64,000 nucleotides of DNA. It comes from an uncultured beta proteobacterium (GTDB lineage Bacteria; Pseudomonadota; Gammaproteobacteria; Burkholderiales; Burkholderiaceae_C). The notes below the pieces were generated by a model. It did no database searches and was not told where the DNA came from. It saw nothing but the letters and a program-made list of their open reading frames with translations. Both the position numbers and the translations under genes were made by a program. This document shows positions 43,525-54,100 of the stretch, piece by piece (position 1 is the first letter of the stretch; the number at the start of each line of letters is the position of its first letter). The stretch spans positions 62,001-126,000 of the forward strand of contig CAIVXG010000247.1 of assembly GCA_903909815.1 (NCBI GenBank), read 5' to 3'.

Positions 43525-44721
43525 TCAAATCACTTTGGCAATGGAGGCGCAAACGTAGTCGATGTTCTTGCTGTTCAAGGCCGCCACGCACATGCGGCCG
43601 GTGTCCGTGCCATAGACGCCGAACTCGTTGCGCAGGCGCACCATCTGGTCCCTGGTGAGCCCGGAATAGCTGAACATGCCAATCTGCTGGGTGATGAAGC
43701 TCATGTCCTGCTGCACGCCCGCGGCCTGGAGCTTTTCCACCAGCAGCGAGCGCATTTTTTTGATGCGCTCGCGCATGGCGGCGAGTTCCTGCTCCCACAG
43801 CGCGCGCCACTCGGGGTTGCCCAGCACGGCCGCGACCACGGCGCCGCCGTGCGTGGGCGGATTGCTGTAATTGGTGCGGATCATGATCTTGAGCTGGCTC
43901 AAGACCCGATCGGCTTCGTCCTTGCTCTGGCACAGCACCGAAAGCGCGCCCACGCGTTCGCCGTACAGGCTGAAGCTCTTGCTGAACGACGTGGACACCA
44001 GAAAGTTCAACCCCGCAGCCACAAACTTTTGCACTGCGGCACCGTCTTGCGCCAGGCCGTGGGCAAAGCCCTGATACGCCATGTCCAGGAACGCGGTCAG
44101 ATTCCTGGCCTTGACTGCGGCCACCACCTGGTCCCACTGCTCGGACGTGATGTCGTATCCCGTGGGGTTGTGGCAGCAGGCATGCAGCACCACCACGGTG
44201 CCGGGTGCCGCGCCATTCAGCGTTGCCAGCATGGCGTCGAAATTGACGCCACGTTTGTCCGCGTCGTAGTACGGATAGGCTTCTACAGTGAAGCCAGCTT
44301 CGGTAAAGAGCGCGCGGTGGTTTTCCCAGCTCGGGTCGCTAATCAGCACCTTGGCGCCGGGATTGAGCCGCTTCAGGAAATCGGCTCCCACCTTGAGCCC
44401 GCCAGTGCCGCCAATCGCCTGTACCGTGGCGACTCGGCCGGATTTGACGGGCTCGCTGTCCGCACCAAAAACCAGGCCCTTGACGCCAGCATCGTAGGCT
44501 GCGATGCCATCGATGGGCAGGTAGCCGCGCGGCTTGGGGGAGTCCATCATGGCCTTCTCGGCGGCCTGGACGCAGGCTAACAGGGGCAACTTACCGTTCT
44601 CGTCGAAATACACGCCCACGCCCAAATTCACCTTGTTCGGGTTGGTGTCGGCATTGAATTGTTCGTTCAAACCCAGAATCGGGTCGCGCGGGGCCATTTC
44701 GACAGCGGAAAAGAGAGACAT
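43525..44721 (-). CDS. aromatic/aspartate aminotransferase
   Basis: A class I PLP aminotransferase of 398 residues: start MSLFSAVEMAPRDPILGLNE, substrate/PLP blocks CHNPTGYD, and PLP-lysine in STSFSKSFSLYGERVG. This matches AspC/TyrB family enzymes that interconvert aspartate or aromatic amino acids with 2-oxoacids. The 196-base gap behind it (43329-43524) must contain the phaZ promoter and shows no gene. Confidence 0.92.
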   Translation of the reverse strand: MSLFSAVEMAPRDPILGLNEQFNADTNPNKVNLGVGVYFDENGKLPLLACVQAAEKAMMDSPKPRGYLPIDGIAAYDAGVKGLVFGADSEPVKSGRVATVQAIGGTGGLKVGADFLKRLNPGAKVLISDPSWENHRALFTEAGFTVEAYPYYDADKRGVNFDAMLATLNGAAPGTVVVLHACCHNPTGYDITSEQWDQVVAAVKARNLTAFLDMAYQGFAHGLAQDGAAVQKFVAAGLNFLVSTSFSKSFSLYGERVGALSVLCQSKDEADRVLSQLKIMIRTNYSNPPTHGGAVVAAVLGNPEWRALWEQELAAMRERIKKMRSLLVEKLQAAGVQQDMSFITQQIGMFSYSGLTRDQMVRLRNEFGVYGTDTGRMCVAALNSKNIDYVCASIAKVI

Positions 44722-44888
44722 GGGAAGGTCCTAGGATGAAAAGTCGGGAGGATAAAAATAGAGAAAAGGGGTCACAGCACAAGGCCGTGTGAGTGCGCGA
44801 TATTTTACCGTTCAAGGGCGGCACTTGGCGCGCTGCACCCCGGTTTGAAGGCGCAGTGTGTGCATCGAGCCCTTGGTGCACTCCACCC

Positions 44889-45431
44889 TCAGGGGCAACC
44901 GTGGGCTTGGCTAAGGCCTTTCAGAAATGCCCGGCGCACGTTGCCTGCGGTCATGGCGGCGGCGATTTCCTTGGAGTGGCGCTCGGCGCCGCTGAGTCTT
45001 CTGACCCAACCACGGTAGGGGACCAAGCCTTCGACCGCACCTTTGAATGCGCTCACGGCACCGTCGTCCATCAGGGCCATGCCGCGTTCCGTGGTGCTGA
45101 GGTTTTCGGTGGTTGACGGCACATCAATGTCCGGTCCCAGCACCGAGTCCAAGGTCTGCACCTGCGTCAGGAGTGCCGCGCAGCTTTGATCCAATGGCAC
45201 GCCGTAGGGGGTCTTTCGGGCCTCCAACAGCAATGGTGGAATGCTGGCCTGGCCCACGTTGAAGTCTGCCAGGGGTGCTGTCGCCGCGTCGGAGAAGCGC
45301 GAGGGTTGAGAGGTGGAACACGCGCCAAGAACGAGCACCATTGCCAAAAGTATAGGTGCCGCTTCGATGCAGTGACGGTCCTCGCTGCCATCGCCAACGC
45401 GGTTAAATCGCGTGATATCAGGTGGGTTCAT
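44889..45431 (-). CDS. putative lipoprotein
   Basis: 180 residues. A hydrophobic stretch ends in the lipobox LVLGAC (around residues 31-38), followed by STSQPS. The n-region of about 27 residues is long, with acidic residues, so the true start is unsure. The rest has no recognised domain. ATG 45431 overlaps the stop of the upstream membrane-protein gene (ATGA). Function unknown. Confidence 0.65.
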   Translation of the reverse strand: MNPPDITRFNRVGDGSEDRHCIEAAPILLAMVLVLGACSTSQPSRFSDAATAPLADFNVGQASIPPLLLEARKTPYGVPLDQSCAALLTQVQTLDSVLGPDIDVPSTTENLSTTERGMALMDDGAVSAFKGAVEGLVPYRGWVRRLSGAERHSKEIAAAMTAGNVRRAFLKGLSQAHGCP

Positions 45432-45901
45432 GTGTGGCGGTTCGGGCAGGGGTGGTCTGCATGCAGACCCAGCGCGGCGCGGTAGCTCGCCAGAACGCGG
45501 CGACCCGCAGCGCCAAAGAGCGTGAGCTGTATGGCGCTGCCCTGCACGCACACTGCGGTGCGGGTGTGCAGAAATTTCTGCTGTTCTTCGATCGACGCGA
45601 CTTGCGACCACGGTATGAAGAGCGGTGGACAGAGAAACCGAAAGGGCAAGAAGATGGACACTTCGAAGCCTGAGCTTGCGACGGTGACGAACAGGCAGTT
45701 TGCGTAACGAACCGGAAACCACGCAATCTTGCCCAGGCTGCCCGAAGCAAACCGAAACCGTTCGCCGTCAGCCAGTGAACCACGTGAGAACCGCTGTGCA
45801 AGCGAGCGCCAGCCGGATAGATGGGACAGAAGGCCGCCTATGGCGAGCCAGGCTGCAACGAACAGCGGGATGAAGAACTCCGGCGTAAGGTGGTGCGTCA
45901 T
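45428..45901 (-). CDS. membrane protein of unknown function
   Basis: 157 residues with a membrane segment at about 8-28 (FFIPLFVAAWLAIGGLL) and a second hydrophobic patch (SIFLPFRFLCPPLFIPW). The start is MTHHLTPE and the ribosome site is weak. It is coupled to the lipoprotein gene by a four-base overlap. Divergent from uvrB; no family recognised. Confidence 0.6.
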   Translation of the reverse strand: MTHHLTPEFFIPLFVAAWLAIGGLLSHLSGWRSLAQRFSRGSLADGERFRFASGSLGKIAWFPVRYANCLFVTVASSGFEVSIFLPFRFLCPPLFIPWSQVASIEEQQKFLHTRTAVCVQGSAIQLTLFGAAGRRVLASYRAALGLHADHPCPNRHT

Positions 45902-46065
45902 TTCGGCTTGGGCATTTTGATGCAGTCAAAACAACCGCAATGCGTTTCCGGTACCGCAACTATACCCAATGTGCCTTGCCGGCGGCGGGTTAGTTTGCAC
46001 TGCGTTGGATGGGCTGACGCAAATGGATAACATCTGACGTTACTTTGTCGATTGAATCGCTCGCT

Positions 46066-48219
46066 ATGCCCGCACCTGCCCCCAGCGCCACTCCCGTTTC
46101 GCCGCACTCTGCTGATGTTCCGTCAGCACCTGACAGTGGCACGTTCGTGCGCTTCCCCGGTTCGCCGTTTGAACTTTTCATGCCCTACCCGCCGGCCGGG
46201 GATCAGCCGGCGGCGATTGCGCAGCTGGTCGAAGGCATCAACGACGGCGAGGTGTTTCAGACACTGCTGGGCGTGACGGGGTCCGGCAAGACCTTCACCA
46301 TGGCGAATGTGATCGCGCGCATGGGACGACCGGCGATCGTGTTTGCCCCCAACAAGACGCTGGCGGCGCAGTTGTACAGCGAGTTTCGCGAGTTCTTTCC
46401 GAAGAACGCGGTCGAGTATTTTGTGAGCTACTACGACTACTACCAGCCCGAGGCCTACGTGCCGCAGCGCGACCTGTTCATCGAGAAGGACTCGGCCATC
46501 AACGAGCACATCGAGCAGATGCGCCTGTCGTGCACCAAGAGCATTCTGGAGCGACGCGACGTGGTGATTGTGGCCACGGTGTCGGCCATTTACGGCATTG
46601 GTCAGCCCGAGGCTTACCACCAGATGGTGATGACGCTGCGCGCGGGCGACAAGGCTGGCCAGCGCGACGTGATTGCGCAGCTGATCCGTATGCAATACCA
46701 GCGTAACGACATCGAATTTTCGCGCGGCACCTTCCGTGTGCGCGGCGACACCATCGACGTATTTCCGGCCGAGCATTCCGAATTGGCGGTGCGCATCGAC
46801 CTCTTTGACGACGAGATCGAGTCGCTGCAGCTGTTCGATCCTTTGACAGGCCGCATTCGGCAGAAGATACCCCGCTTCACGGTCTATCCCAGCAGCCACT
46901 ACGTCACGCCGCGCGACCGTGTGCTCGCCGCCGTGGAGACGATCAAGGTCGAACTGGTGCAGCGCGTGAAGGAGCTGCTGGCGGCGGGCAAACTGGTGGA
47001 GGCGCAGCGCCTGGAGCAGCGCACCCGCTTTGATCTGGAGATGTTGAGCGAAGTAGGTCACTGCAAGGGCATCGAAAACTACACGCGCCATCTGTCAGGC
47101 GCGGCGCCAGGCGAGCCCCCGGCTACGCTCACCGACTACCTGCCCAAGGACTCGCTCATGTTTTTGGATGAGAGCCACGTGCTGATCGGCCAGTTTGGCG
47201 GCATGTACAACGGCGACAGGGCACGCAAGACCACCTTGGTGGAATATGGTTTTCGTCTGCCCAGCGCGCTGGACAACCGACCGCTCAAGTTTGAGGAGTT
47301 CCAGACCAAGATGCGCCAGGCGGTGTTCGTCTCGGCCACACCCGGCAACTGGGAGAACGAGCACACGGGCAAGGTGGTGGAGCAACTGGTGCGCCCCACC
47401 GGTCTGGTGGACCCGGAGGTGGAGGTGCGCCCGGCCACTCATCAGGTGGACGACGTGCTGCAGGAAATCCGCATCCGCGTGGAGAAGAACGAGCGCGTGC
47501 TCATCACCACGCTGACCAAGCGCATGGCCGAGCAACTGACCGATTACCTTGCCGACAACGGCGTCAAGGTGCGCTACCTGCACAGCGACGTGGACACGGT
47601 GGAGCGCGTGGAAATCCTGCGCGATTTGCGCCTGGGCGCCTTCGACGTGCTGGTGGGCATCAACTTGTTGCGCGAAGGCCTGGACATCCCCGAGGTGTCT
47701 CTGGTGGCGATCCTGGACGCCGACAAGGAGGGCTTTCTGCGCTCTGAGCGGTCACTGATCCAGACCATTGGGCGGGCCGCGCGCAACCTGCATGGGCGCG
47801 CCATCTTGTACGCTGACCGCGTCACGGAGTCGATGCGTAAGGCCATGGGAGAGACCGAGCGCCGACGCGCGCGCCAGGTAGAGCACAACCTGGTGTATGG
47901 CATCACGCCGCGCAGCATCGTGAAGCAGGTGAAAGACCTGATCGACGGTGTCTACAGCGAAAAGGCGGGGCGTGAAATGGAACGACTGGAGCAGGATGCG
48001 CTGCAACGCGCGCTGGTGGAGGACATGAGCGAGAAGGATGTGTCGCGCGAAATCAAGCGCCTGGAAAAACTGATGCTGGAGCACGCCCGCAATCTGGAGT
48101 TCGAAAAGGCGGCGCGGGTGCGCGACCAATTGCATCTGCTCAAGCAACAGGCCTTCGGTGCGCCGGGTACAGACAACGTGGTGGCAATTTCCTCCGCTGC
48201 CGCAGGTTTACCCGAGTGA
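46066..48219 (+). CDS. uvrB: excinuclease ABC subunit B
   Basis: 717 residues. Walker A GVTGSGKT (69-76), the [17 protein letters not shown] block, helicase motif [19 protein letters not shown] and a C-terminal UVR domain ([20 protein letters not shown]) for UvrC binding. It loads on damaged DNA with UvrA in nucleotide excision repair. ATG 46066 is preferred; an in-frame TTG at 46045 extends it by seven residues. No LexA-type operator was seen in the short upstream gap. Confidence 0.97.
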   Translation: MPAPAPSATPVSPHSADVPSAPDSGTFVRFPGSPFELFMPYPPAGDQPAAIAQLVEGINDGEVFQTLLGVTGSGKTFTMANVIARMGRPAIVFAPNKTLAAQLYSEFREFFPKNAVEYFVSYYDYYQPEAYVPQRDLFIEKDSAINEHIEQMRLSCTKSILERRDVVIVATVSAIYGIGQPEAYHQMVMTLRAGDKAGQRDVIAQLIRMQYQRNDIEFSRGTFRVRGDTIDVFPAEHSELAVRIDLFDDEIESLQLFDPLTGRIRQKIPRFTVYPSSHYVTPRDRVLAAVETIKVELVQRVKELLAAGKLVEAQRLEQRTRFDLEMLSEVGHCKGIENYTRHLSGAAPGEPPATLTDYLPKDSLMFLDESHVLIGQFGGMYNGDRARKTTLVEYGFRLPSALDNRPLKFEEFQTKMRQAVFVSATPGNWENEHTGKVVEQLVRPTGLVDPEVEVRPATHQVDDVLQEIRIRVEKNERVLITTLTKRMAEQLTDYLADNGVKVRYLHSDVDTVERVEILRDLRLGAFDVLVGINLLREGLDIPEVSLVAILDADKEGFLRSERSLIQTIGRAARNLHGRAILYADRVTESMRKAMGETERRRARQVEHNLVYGITPRSIVKQVKDLIDGVYSEKAGREMERLEQDALQRALVEDMSEKDVSREIKRLEKLMLEHARNLEFEKAARVRDQLHLLKQQAFGAPGTDNVVAISSAAAGLPE

Positions 48220-48237
48220 AACTCCGGGGCTTCTGTT

Positions 48238-48262
48238 ATACTTGAGCAAATCAGTCGACAAA
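48238..48262 (+). promoter_or_regulatory. IscR-type operator upstream of iscR
   Basis: The 25-base site starting ATACTTGAGCAAATCAGTCG matches the type 1 IscR consensus (ATASYYGACTRWWWYAGTCRRSTAT, from E. coli) at 21 of 25 positions by hand alignment. It lies about 100 bases before iscR, in the gap after uvrB. It implies autorepression by holo-IscR. Confidence 0.7.
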
Positions 48263-48338
48263 TGGCGCAGTCGGGTTTATTCCGACCCGGCGGCGCCGGG
48301 CGTATCGCGCTGACTGGTCAAACTTTCAGGAGTAGAAA

Positions 48339-48875
48339 ATGCGTCTCACCACCAAAGGCCGTTTTGCGGTCACCGCGATGATTGACCTGGCTTTGAGGCA
48401 CGGCACGGGACCGGTCACGCTCGCCGCGATCAGCCAGCGCCAGCAGATTTCGCTGTCCTATTTGGAGCAACTGTTCGGCAAGCTGCGTCGCAACGACCTG
48501 GTGGAGTCCACACGTGGGCCCGGTGGGGGTTACTCGCTCGGACGCAAGGCCGCAGACATCACGGTGGCCGACATCATCACCTCGGTGGATGAACCCATCG
48601 ACGCCACGCAGTGCGCTGGCAAGGAAAACTGCCTGGGTGAGGCCGGGCGCTGCATGACGCACGACTTATGGACCGCCTTGAACGAGCGCATGGTGGCGTT
48701 TCTGGACTCGGTGAAGCTGCAGGATTTGGTGGACCAACAACTCGCCAAGGGTGTGCAGATCGAGGGCAAACCCGCCGTCAAGCGTGCTATTTCCGCCATG
48801 CCCGTGGCCAAGCCTATGCGCATGAACATCCCCAATTCGGTGTTTGCCCTGGGCAACGCCTTTGCCAAGTCCTGA
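48339..48875 (+). CDS. iscR: Rrf2-family iron-sulfur cluster regulator IscR
   Basis: 178 residues. Winged helix with the recognition block [21 protein letters not shown] and [2Fe-2S] ligands C92, C98 and C105 with H107. It senses Fe-S status and represses the isc operon. Start [10 protein letters not shown] with AGGAG ahead. The C-terminal tail ([13 protein letters not shown] type) is longer than in E. coli, as in other betaproteobacteria. Confidence 0.96.
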   Translation: MRLTTKGRFAVTAMIDLALRHGTGPVTLAAISQRQQISLSYLEQLFGKLRRNDLVESTRGPGGGYSLGRKAADITVADIITSVDEPIDATQCAGKENCLGEAGRCMTHDLWTALNERMVAFLDSVKLQDLVDQQLAKGVQIEGKPAVKRAISAMPVAKPMRMNIPNSVFALGNAFAKS

Positions 48876-48888
48876 AAGAACAGTAGCC

Positions 48889-50109
48889 ATGGATACGACG
48901 CCTCACTTTCCGATTTACATGGATTACAGCGCCACCACGCCGTGCGATCCGCGCGTCGTGGACGCGATGATCCCCTGGTTGCGCGAGCATTTCGGCAACC
49001 CCGCTTCGCGCAGCCATGCTTGGGGCTGGGAAGCGGAAGCCGCGGTGGAGAAAGCGCGCACGCAAGTGGCAGACCTGATCGGCGCGGATCCGCGCGAAAT
49101 CGTCTGGACTTCGGGCGCCACCGAATCCAACAACCTGGCGCTCAAGGGCGCGGCGCACTTCTACCAGGGCAAGGGAAAACACATCATCACGGTCAAGACC
49201 GAGCACAAGGCAGTGCTTGACACCTGCCGTGAGCTCGAGCGCCAGGGCTTTGAGGTGACCTATCTGGACGTGCAGAGCGACGGTCTGCTGAACCTGGACA
49301 GCTTCAAGGCCGCGATTCGACCCGACACCATTCTGGCCAGCGTGATGTTCGTGAACAACGAAATCGGTGTGATCCAGGACATCGCCGCGATCGGCAGCGT
49401 GTGCCGCGACAAGGGCATCATTTTTCATGTGGATGCGGCCCAGGCCACGGGTCGCGTGGCCTTCGACCTGAGCCAGTTGCCGGTCGATCTGATGAGCCTC
49501 ACAGCGCATAAGACTTATGGCCCCAAGGGTATCGGCGCGCTGTTTGTGCGGCGCAAACCGCGCGTGCGGCTGGAAGCCCAGATGCATGGCGGCGGGCATG
49601 AACGCGGCATGCGCTCGGGCACCTTGCCCACGCACCAGATTGCCGGCATGGGCGAGGCCTACCGCATCGCGAAGGAAGAAATGGCGAGCGAGACGCTGCG
49701 CATCCGGGGCCTGCACGACCGCATGGTGGCGGGCCTCAAGGGCATTGAGCAGGTGTTCATCAATGGGCACGAGACACAGCGCATCCCGCACAACCTGAAC
49801 ATGAGCTTCAACTACGTCGAAGGCGAGTCGCTGATCATGGGCATCAAGGGTTTGGCCGTCTCCAGCGGCTCGGCTTGCACCTCGGCCAGCCTCGAGCCCA
49901 GCTACGTGCTGCGCGCGCTGGGTCGCAGCGATGAACTCGCACACAGCAGCCTGCGCATGACCATCGGCCGCTTCACGACCGAGGCCGAGATCGATTACGC
50001 GGTGGATACGATCAAGACCAATGTGGCCAAGCTGCGCGACCTGAGTCCGCTGTGGGAGATGTATCTGGACGGCGTTGACATCAGTGCCATTCAGTGGGCA
50101 GCGCACTGA
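48889..50109 (+). CDS. iscS: cysteine desulfurase
   Basis: 406 residues. PLP-lysine K208 in [10 protein letters not shown] and the mobile sulfur-accepting C330 in SSGSACTSA. It removes sulfur from cysteine for IscU. Start [20 protein letters not shown] at 48889 matches the conserved N-terminus; the frame is open upstream in iscR's end. It lies 13 bases after iscR. Unlike the tightly packed start of the cluster, it is followed by a 227-base gap filled with repeats. Confidence 0.97.
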   Translation: MDTTPHFPIYMDYSATTPCDPRVVDAMIPWLREHFGNPASRSHAWGWEAEAAVEKARTQVADLIGADPREIVWTSGATESNNLALKGAAHFYQGKGKHIITVKTEHKAVLDTCRELERQGFEVTYLDVQSDGLLNLDSFKAAIRPDTILASVMFVNNEIGVIQDIAAIGSVCRDKGIIFHVDAAQATGRVAFDLSQLPVDLMSLTAHKTYGPKGIGALFVRRKPRVRLEAQMHGGGHERGMRSGTLPTHQIAGMGEAYRIAKEEMASETLRIRGLHDRMVAGLKGIEQVFINGHETQRIPHNLNMSFNYVEGESLIMGIKGLAVSSGSACTSASLEPSYVLRALGRSDELAHSSLRMTIGRFTTEAEIDYAVDTIKTNVAKLRDLSPLWEMYLDGVDISAIQWAAH

Positions 50110-50136
50110 TCTATGTGCAAACATGACAACAGAATT

Positions 50137-50309
50137 GTCATTGCGAGCAGCCTGTTTCCGACTGCGAAGCTGCATACTGGCGATGCGGCCCGGATTCGTC
50201 ATTGCGATTGCCGCGTCGCTTTCGCTCGTCGCAATAACGGCGCGGCAATCTAGGGTGGAGCGCCACAGAAAAATTCATGGATTGCCACGGCCTACGGCCT
50301 CGCAATGAC
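50137..50309. repeat. palindromic repeat cluster, copy 2 (iscS-iscU gap)
   Basis: The element begins GTCATTGCGAG (50137), repeats GTCATTGCGATTGCCGCG (50198) and ends CATGGATTGCCACGGCC to CTCGCAATGAC (50276-50309) in inverted orientation. It occupies nearly the whole 227-base gap between iscS and iscU. It shares its words with the elements at 30461, 51177 and 61071. Confidence 0.75.
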
Positions 50310-50336
50310 GTAACAACGAGATAAGAGGTAAAGAAA

Positions 50337-50723
50337 ATGGCATACAGTGAAAAAGTTGTCGAGCACTACGAGAACCCGCGCAACGTGGGTTCCTTCGACA
50401 AGGGTGACGAATCGGTTGGCACCGGCATGGTTGGCGCGCCGGCCTGTGGCGACGTGATGAAGCTGCAAATCAAGGTCAATCCGCAGACCGGGGTGATCGA
50501 AGACGCGCGCTTCAAGACCTATGGCTGCGGCTCGGCCATTGCTTCGTCGTCGCTGGTGACCGAATGGGTCAAGGGCAAAACCCTGGATCAGGCCGCCGCG
50601 CTGAAAAACAGCGAGATCGCCGAAGAGCTGGCGTTGCCGCCGGTGAAAATCCACTGCTCCATTCTGGCCGAGGACGCGATCAAGGCGGCGGTGGCCGATT
50701 ACCGCCAAAAGCACCTTTCCTGA
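50337..50723 (+). CDS. iscU: iron-sulfur cluster scaffold IscU
   Basis: 128 residues. Cluster ligands C37, C64 and C107 are in place (APACGD, TYGCGS, KIHCSIL). The HscA recognition motif LPPVK precedes the last Cys. IscS donates sulfur to it, and HscB/HscA release the cluster. The start has GAGGTAAAG ahead. A 227-base repeat-containing gap separates it from iscS. Confidence 0.97.
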   Translation: MAYSEKVVEHYENPRNVGSFDKGDESVGTGMVGAPACGDVMKLQIKVNPQTGVIEDARFKTYGCGSAIASSSLVTEWVKGKTLDQAAALKNSEIAEELALPPVKIHCSILAEDAIKAAVADYRQKHLS

Positions 50724-50772
50724 AACCGACAATGCGTGTCCACGCTCGCTGCGTTGCATTAACGAAAATATC

Positions 50773-51096
50773 ATGGCAGTGACTCTGACTGAAGCCGCCG
50801 CAAGGCATGTGACCCGCTACCTGGCCAAACGCGGCAAAGGCGTGGGCGTGAGCCTGGGCGTGAAGACCACAGGCTGTTCCGGCCTGGCCTACAAGCTCGA
50901 ATACGTGGATGAATTTGCGCTCGAAGACACCGTGTTCGAAGGGCATGGCGTCAAGCTCGCGGTCGATCCCAAGAGCCTGGCTTATCTGGATGGAACCGAA
51001 CTGGATTTCGTGCGCGAGGGGCTGAACGAGGGCTTCCGCTTCAACAATCCCAATGAACGCGACAAGTGCGGGTGCGGCGAATCTTTTCGTGTGTAA
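50773..51096 (+). CDS. iscA: iron-sulfur cluster assembly A-type carrier
   Basis: 107 residues with the three conserved Cys C35 (TTGCSGLAY), C99 and C101 (KCGCGESF). It carries or delivers clusters to target proteins. It lies 49 bases after iscU. A 254-base gap with palindromic repeats follows before hscB. Confidence 0.96.
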   Translation: MAVTLTEAAARHVTRYLAKRGKGVGVSLGVKTTGCSGLAYKLEYVDEFALEDTVFEGHGVKLAVDPKSLAYLDGTELDFVREGLNEGFRFNNPNERDKCGCGESFRV

Positions 51097-51176
51097 GGTT
51101 GCGGCGCGCGATCAGCTCGCTACTGCCGCGTCTTCGCGACTGGCGCGTCGCCTCGCTTGCGGCCACCGACCCACTC

Positions 51177-51250
51177 GTCATCGCGAGGCCGCAGGCCGTG
51201 GCGATCCATGCATCCGTCCCATGAAACTCGCGCATTGCCGCGTCGCTGCG
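51177..51250. repeat. palindromic repeat, copy 3 (iscA-hscB gap)
   Basis: GTCATCGCGAGGCCGCAGGCC (51177) to GTGGCGATCCATG (51210), then GCGCATTGCCGCGTCGCTGCG (51231-51251), matches the word set of the other copies in a degenerate form. It sits in the 254-base gap between iscA and hscB, which shows no gene otherwise. Confidence 0.6.
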
Positions 51251-51350
51251 CTCCTCGCGCTGGCGATTCGGTCAATGCCGGTTCATGGCTGGCATGCGGC
51301 CGGTATGCGGTTTGCGCCGGCGCAAAAGGGCAACAGAATTTTTCGACCCA

Positions 51351-51893
51351 ATGACCAGCCTTCAGTCCAATGACTTTGAACTGTTCGATCTGCCTGCGCG
51401 GTTTGCGCAGGATCGCGCGGCCATCGATGCGCGCTGGAAAGCCCTGCAGCGCGAGGCGCATCCGGACAGGTTCGCGGCCGAGGACGCCACCGCGCAGCGC
51501 CTGGCACTGCAATGGTCGGTGCGCATCAACGAGGCCTACCAACGGCTGAAGGACCCGCAAAAGCGCGCTGCCTACTTGTGCGAGTTGAATGGAGCGCCCA
51601 TCGCTGCCCACACCAACACCTCCATGCCAGGCGCATTCCTGATGCTGCAGATGAGCTGGCGCGAAGCGCTGGAGGACGCCAGCGGTGTGGATGAGCTCGA
51701 GGCCATCGGCACACTCGCTCAGAGCTACAAGAAGTTGGCACTCGCGAGGATTGAAGCTGGAGTCGACCTGGAACACGACTACACGGCGGCAGCGGGCGAG
51801 GTCAGAGCCCTGATGTTTGTGGAGAAATTTCTGGCCGAGGTGCACACGCGCATCGAGCAGGCCGAAAATGCGGCTGCGGCTAAGGGACAATAA
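51351..51893 (+). CDS. hscB: Fe-S co-chaperone HscB
   Basis: 180 residues. The J-domain includes the HPD motif at 37-39, and the C-terminal half is a three-helix bundle that binds IscU. It starts at [15 protein letters not shown]; in-frame codons upstream run into the repeat region. It delivers IscU to HscA and stimulates its ATPase. Four bases precede hscA. Confidence 0.94.
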   Translation: MTSLQSNDFELFDLPARFAQDRAAIDARWKALQREAHPDRFAAEDATAQRLALQWSVRINEAYQRLKDPQKRAAYLCELNGAPIAAHTNTSMPGAFLMLQMSWREALEDASGVDELEAIGTLAQSYKKLALARIEAGVDLEHDYTAAAGEVRALMFVEKFLAEVHTRIEQAENAAAAKGQ

Positions 51894-51897
51894 GAGC

Positions 51898-53754
51898 ATG
51901 GCTTTACTTCAAATTTCCGAGCCCGGACAGACGCCCGACCCGCATCAGCGGCGCGTCGCCGTGGGCATCGACCTGGGCACGACCCATTCGCTGGTAGCGG
52001 CGGTGCGCAGCGGCGTGGCCGAGTGTCTTCCCGATGAGCAGGGCAGGGTGATACTGCCCTCGGTTGTGCGCTATCTGGCCGACAGTGGGCGCATGATCGG
52101 TTATGAGGCGCTGGCCGCCACAGCGCAGGATCCCCAAAACACCATTTCGTCCGTGAAACGTTTCATGGGCCGCGGCCTGGACGACATCGTGCGCCGCGAC
52201 AAGCTCCCCTACAGCTTCGTCGAGCAAAAGGGAATGATCAGCCTGCACACCGTGGCAGGGGTGAAGTCACCGGTGGAAGTGAGCGCCGAGATTCTGGCCA
52301 CGCTGCGCTACCGAGCCGAGGACACCTTCAACGCCGATCTCTATGGCGCCGTGATCACAGTGCCAGCGTATTTTGACGACGCGCAGCGCCAAGCGACCAA
52401 GGACGCAGCACAACTCGCCGGCATCAAGGTGCTGCGCCTGATCAACGAACCCACGGCTGCAGCCATCGCTTACGGGCTGGACAACGCCAGCGAAGGGATC
52501 TACGCGATCTACGACCTGGGCGGGGGCACCTTCGATATTTCGATCCTGCGCCTGTCCAAAGGCGTGTTTGAAGTCCTGGCCACGGGCGGTGACTCTGCCC
52601 TGGGCGGCGATGACTACGACCGGGCCCTGGCCGACTGGGTCATGGCGCAGGCAGGCGTGCAGGTCAAGACTCCGCAAGACAAGGCCATCGCCATCATCGC
52701 TGCGCGCGCCTGCAAGGAACAGCTGTCGGCCGCGCACTGCGCCGCTTGCCACGCCTGCATTGGCGGCGAAAACGTGCGCTTCGACGTGGTGAAGGATCAG
52801 TTCGAGAGGCTCACCGCAGAACTCACAGCACGCACCATGAGCGCGGTGCGCAAGACGCTGCGCGACGCGGGCTTAAGCAAGGACGAGATCAAGGGCGTGG
52901 TCATGGTCGGCGGCTCCACCCGCATGCCGCAGATCCAGCGCGCCGTGGCCGAGTTCTTCGGACGCGAGCCTTTGACCAATCTGAATCCGGACGAAGTGGT
53001 CGCCATTGGCGCAGCCATTCAGGCCAATCAACTGGCCGGCAACAACGCTGCCGGCGAGCTGCTGCTGCTGGACGTGATCCCATTGTCGCTGGGGATTGAG
53101 ACCATGGGTGGCCTGGTGGAGCGCATCGTGCCGCGCAATCAGACCATTCCCATAGCGATGGCGCAGGACTTCACCACCTTCAAGGACGGTCAGACCGCGT
53201 TGGCGCTGCATGTGGTGCAGGGCGAACGCGACCTGGTGGCCGACTGCCGCAGCCTGGCGCGATTTGAGCTGCGCGGCATTCCGCCGATGGTGGCGGGGGC
53301 GGCGCGCATCCGAGTGAGCTTCACCGTCGACGCCGATGGTCTGCTCAGCGTCGAGGCGACAGAGCAGCTCTCGGGTGTGCACGCCCGGATCGACGTCAAG
53401 CCTTCCTATGGTTTGAGCGACGAGCAGATCGCCACCATGCTGCGGGACAGTTTTTCCACCGCGCAGCAAGATATGCAGGCCAGGGCGCTGGCCGAGGCAC
53501 GGTTGGAGGCCGATCGCATGGTCCTGGCCACGCACAGCGCGCTCCAGGCCGACGGCGATTTGCTGGACGGCAATGAACGCGTCCGGATCGACGCCTTGAT
53601 TCTGGCCGCCGAGCAGGCCAAGCCGCATGCCGACGCGGCTCGCATTGAAGCCGCAACCCAGGCCCTGGCCAAGGGCACCGAGGCTTTTGCCGCTGAGCGC
53701 ATGAACCGCGGCATCCGACAGGCCCTGGCGGGCCGAAACATAGAAACTGTTTGA
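51898..53754 (+). CDS. hscA: Fe-S chaperone HscA (Hsp70 family)
   Basis: 618 residues. Hsp70 ATPase with [40 protein letters not shown] and a substrate-binding domain. It is shorter than DnaK at the lid, as HscA usually is. It binds the LPPVK motif of IscU. Start [15 protein letters not shown] at 51898; upstream in-frame codons belong to hscB in another frame. Confidence 0.96.
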   Translation: MALLQISEPGQTPDPHQRRVAVGIDLGTTHSLVAAVRSGVAECLPDEQGRVILPSVVRYLADSGRMIGYEALAATAQDPQNTISSVKRFMGRGLDDIVRRDKLPYSFVEQKGMISLHTVAGVKSPVEVSAEILATLRYRAEDTFNADLYGAVITVPAYFDDAQRQATKDAAQLAGIKVLRLINEPTAAAIAYGLDNASEGIYAIYDLGGGTFDISILRLSKGVFEVLATGGDSALGGDDYDRALADWVMAQAGVQVKTPQDKAIAIIAARACKEQLSAAHCAACHACIGGENVRFDVVKDQFERLTAELTARTMSAVRKTLRDAGLSKDEIKGVVMVGGSTRMPQIQRAVAEFFGREPLTNLNPDEVVAIGAAIQANQLAGNNAAGELLLLDVIPLSLGIETMGGLVERIVPRNQTIPIAMAQDFTTFKDGQTALALHVVQGERDLVADCRSLARFELRGIPPMVAGAARIRVSFTVDADGLLSVEATEQLSGVHARIDVKPSYGLSDEQIATMLRDSFSTAQQDMQARALAEARLEADRMVLATHSALQADGDLLDGNERVRIDALILAAEQAKPHADAARIEAATQALAKGTEAFAAERMNRGIRQALAGRNIETV

Positions 53755-53761
53755 GAATCCC

Positions 53762-54100
53762 ATGCCCATCATCAACATCCTGCCGCATCCCGAATACTGC
53801 CCGCAAGGCGTGCAAATATCTGCGCCCGTGGGCACCAGCATCTGCGAAGCGCTGCTGGAGAACAGGATCAACATCGAGCACGCCTGCGACATGAGCTGCG
53901 CCTGCACCACCTGCCACGTGATCGTGCGCGAAGGTTTCAACTCGCTGAATGAACTCGACGAGAGCGAGGAAGATCTGCTGGACCGCGCCTGGGGCCTGGA
54001 GCCAAACTCGCGCCTGAGCTGTCAGGCGATATTGGCGCAGCACGACATCACCGTGGATATCCCCCGCTACTCGATCAACCACGCCAAAGAGAACCACTGA
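53762..54100 (+). CDS. fdx: isc [2Fe-2S] ferredoxin
   Basis: 112 residues with adrenodoxin-type ligands C42, C48, C51 and C87. It provides electrons for cluster assembly. It starts 7 bases after hscA. The stop overlaps the dnaQ ATG at 54100 by one base. The small gene iscX, found after fdx in some enterobacteria, is absent. Confidence 0.96.
   Translation: MPIINILPHPEYCPQGVQISAPVGTSICEALLENRINIEHACDMSCACTTCHVIVREGFNSLNELDESEEDLLDRAWGLEPNSRLSCQAILAQHDITVDIPRYSINHAKENH

Noticed and set aside
46045-46065. TTG start for uvrB
   Set aside because: ATG 46066 is the simpler start; the extra seven residues have no support.
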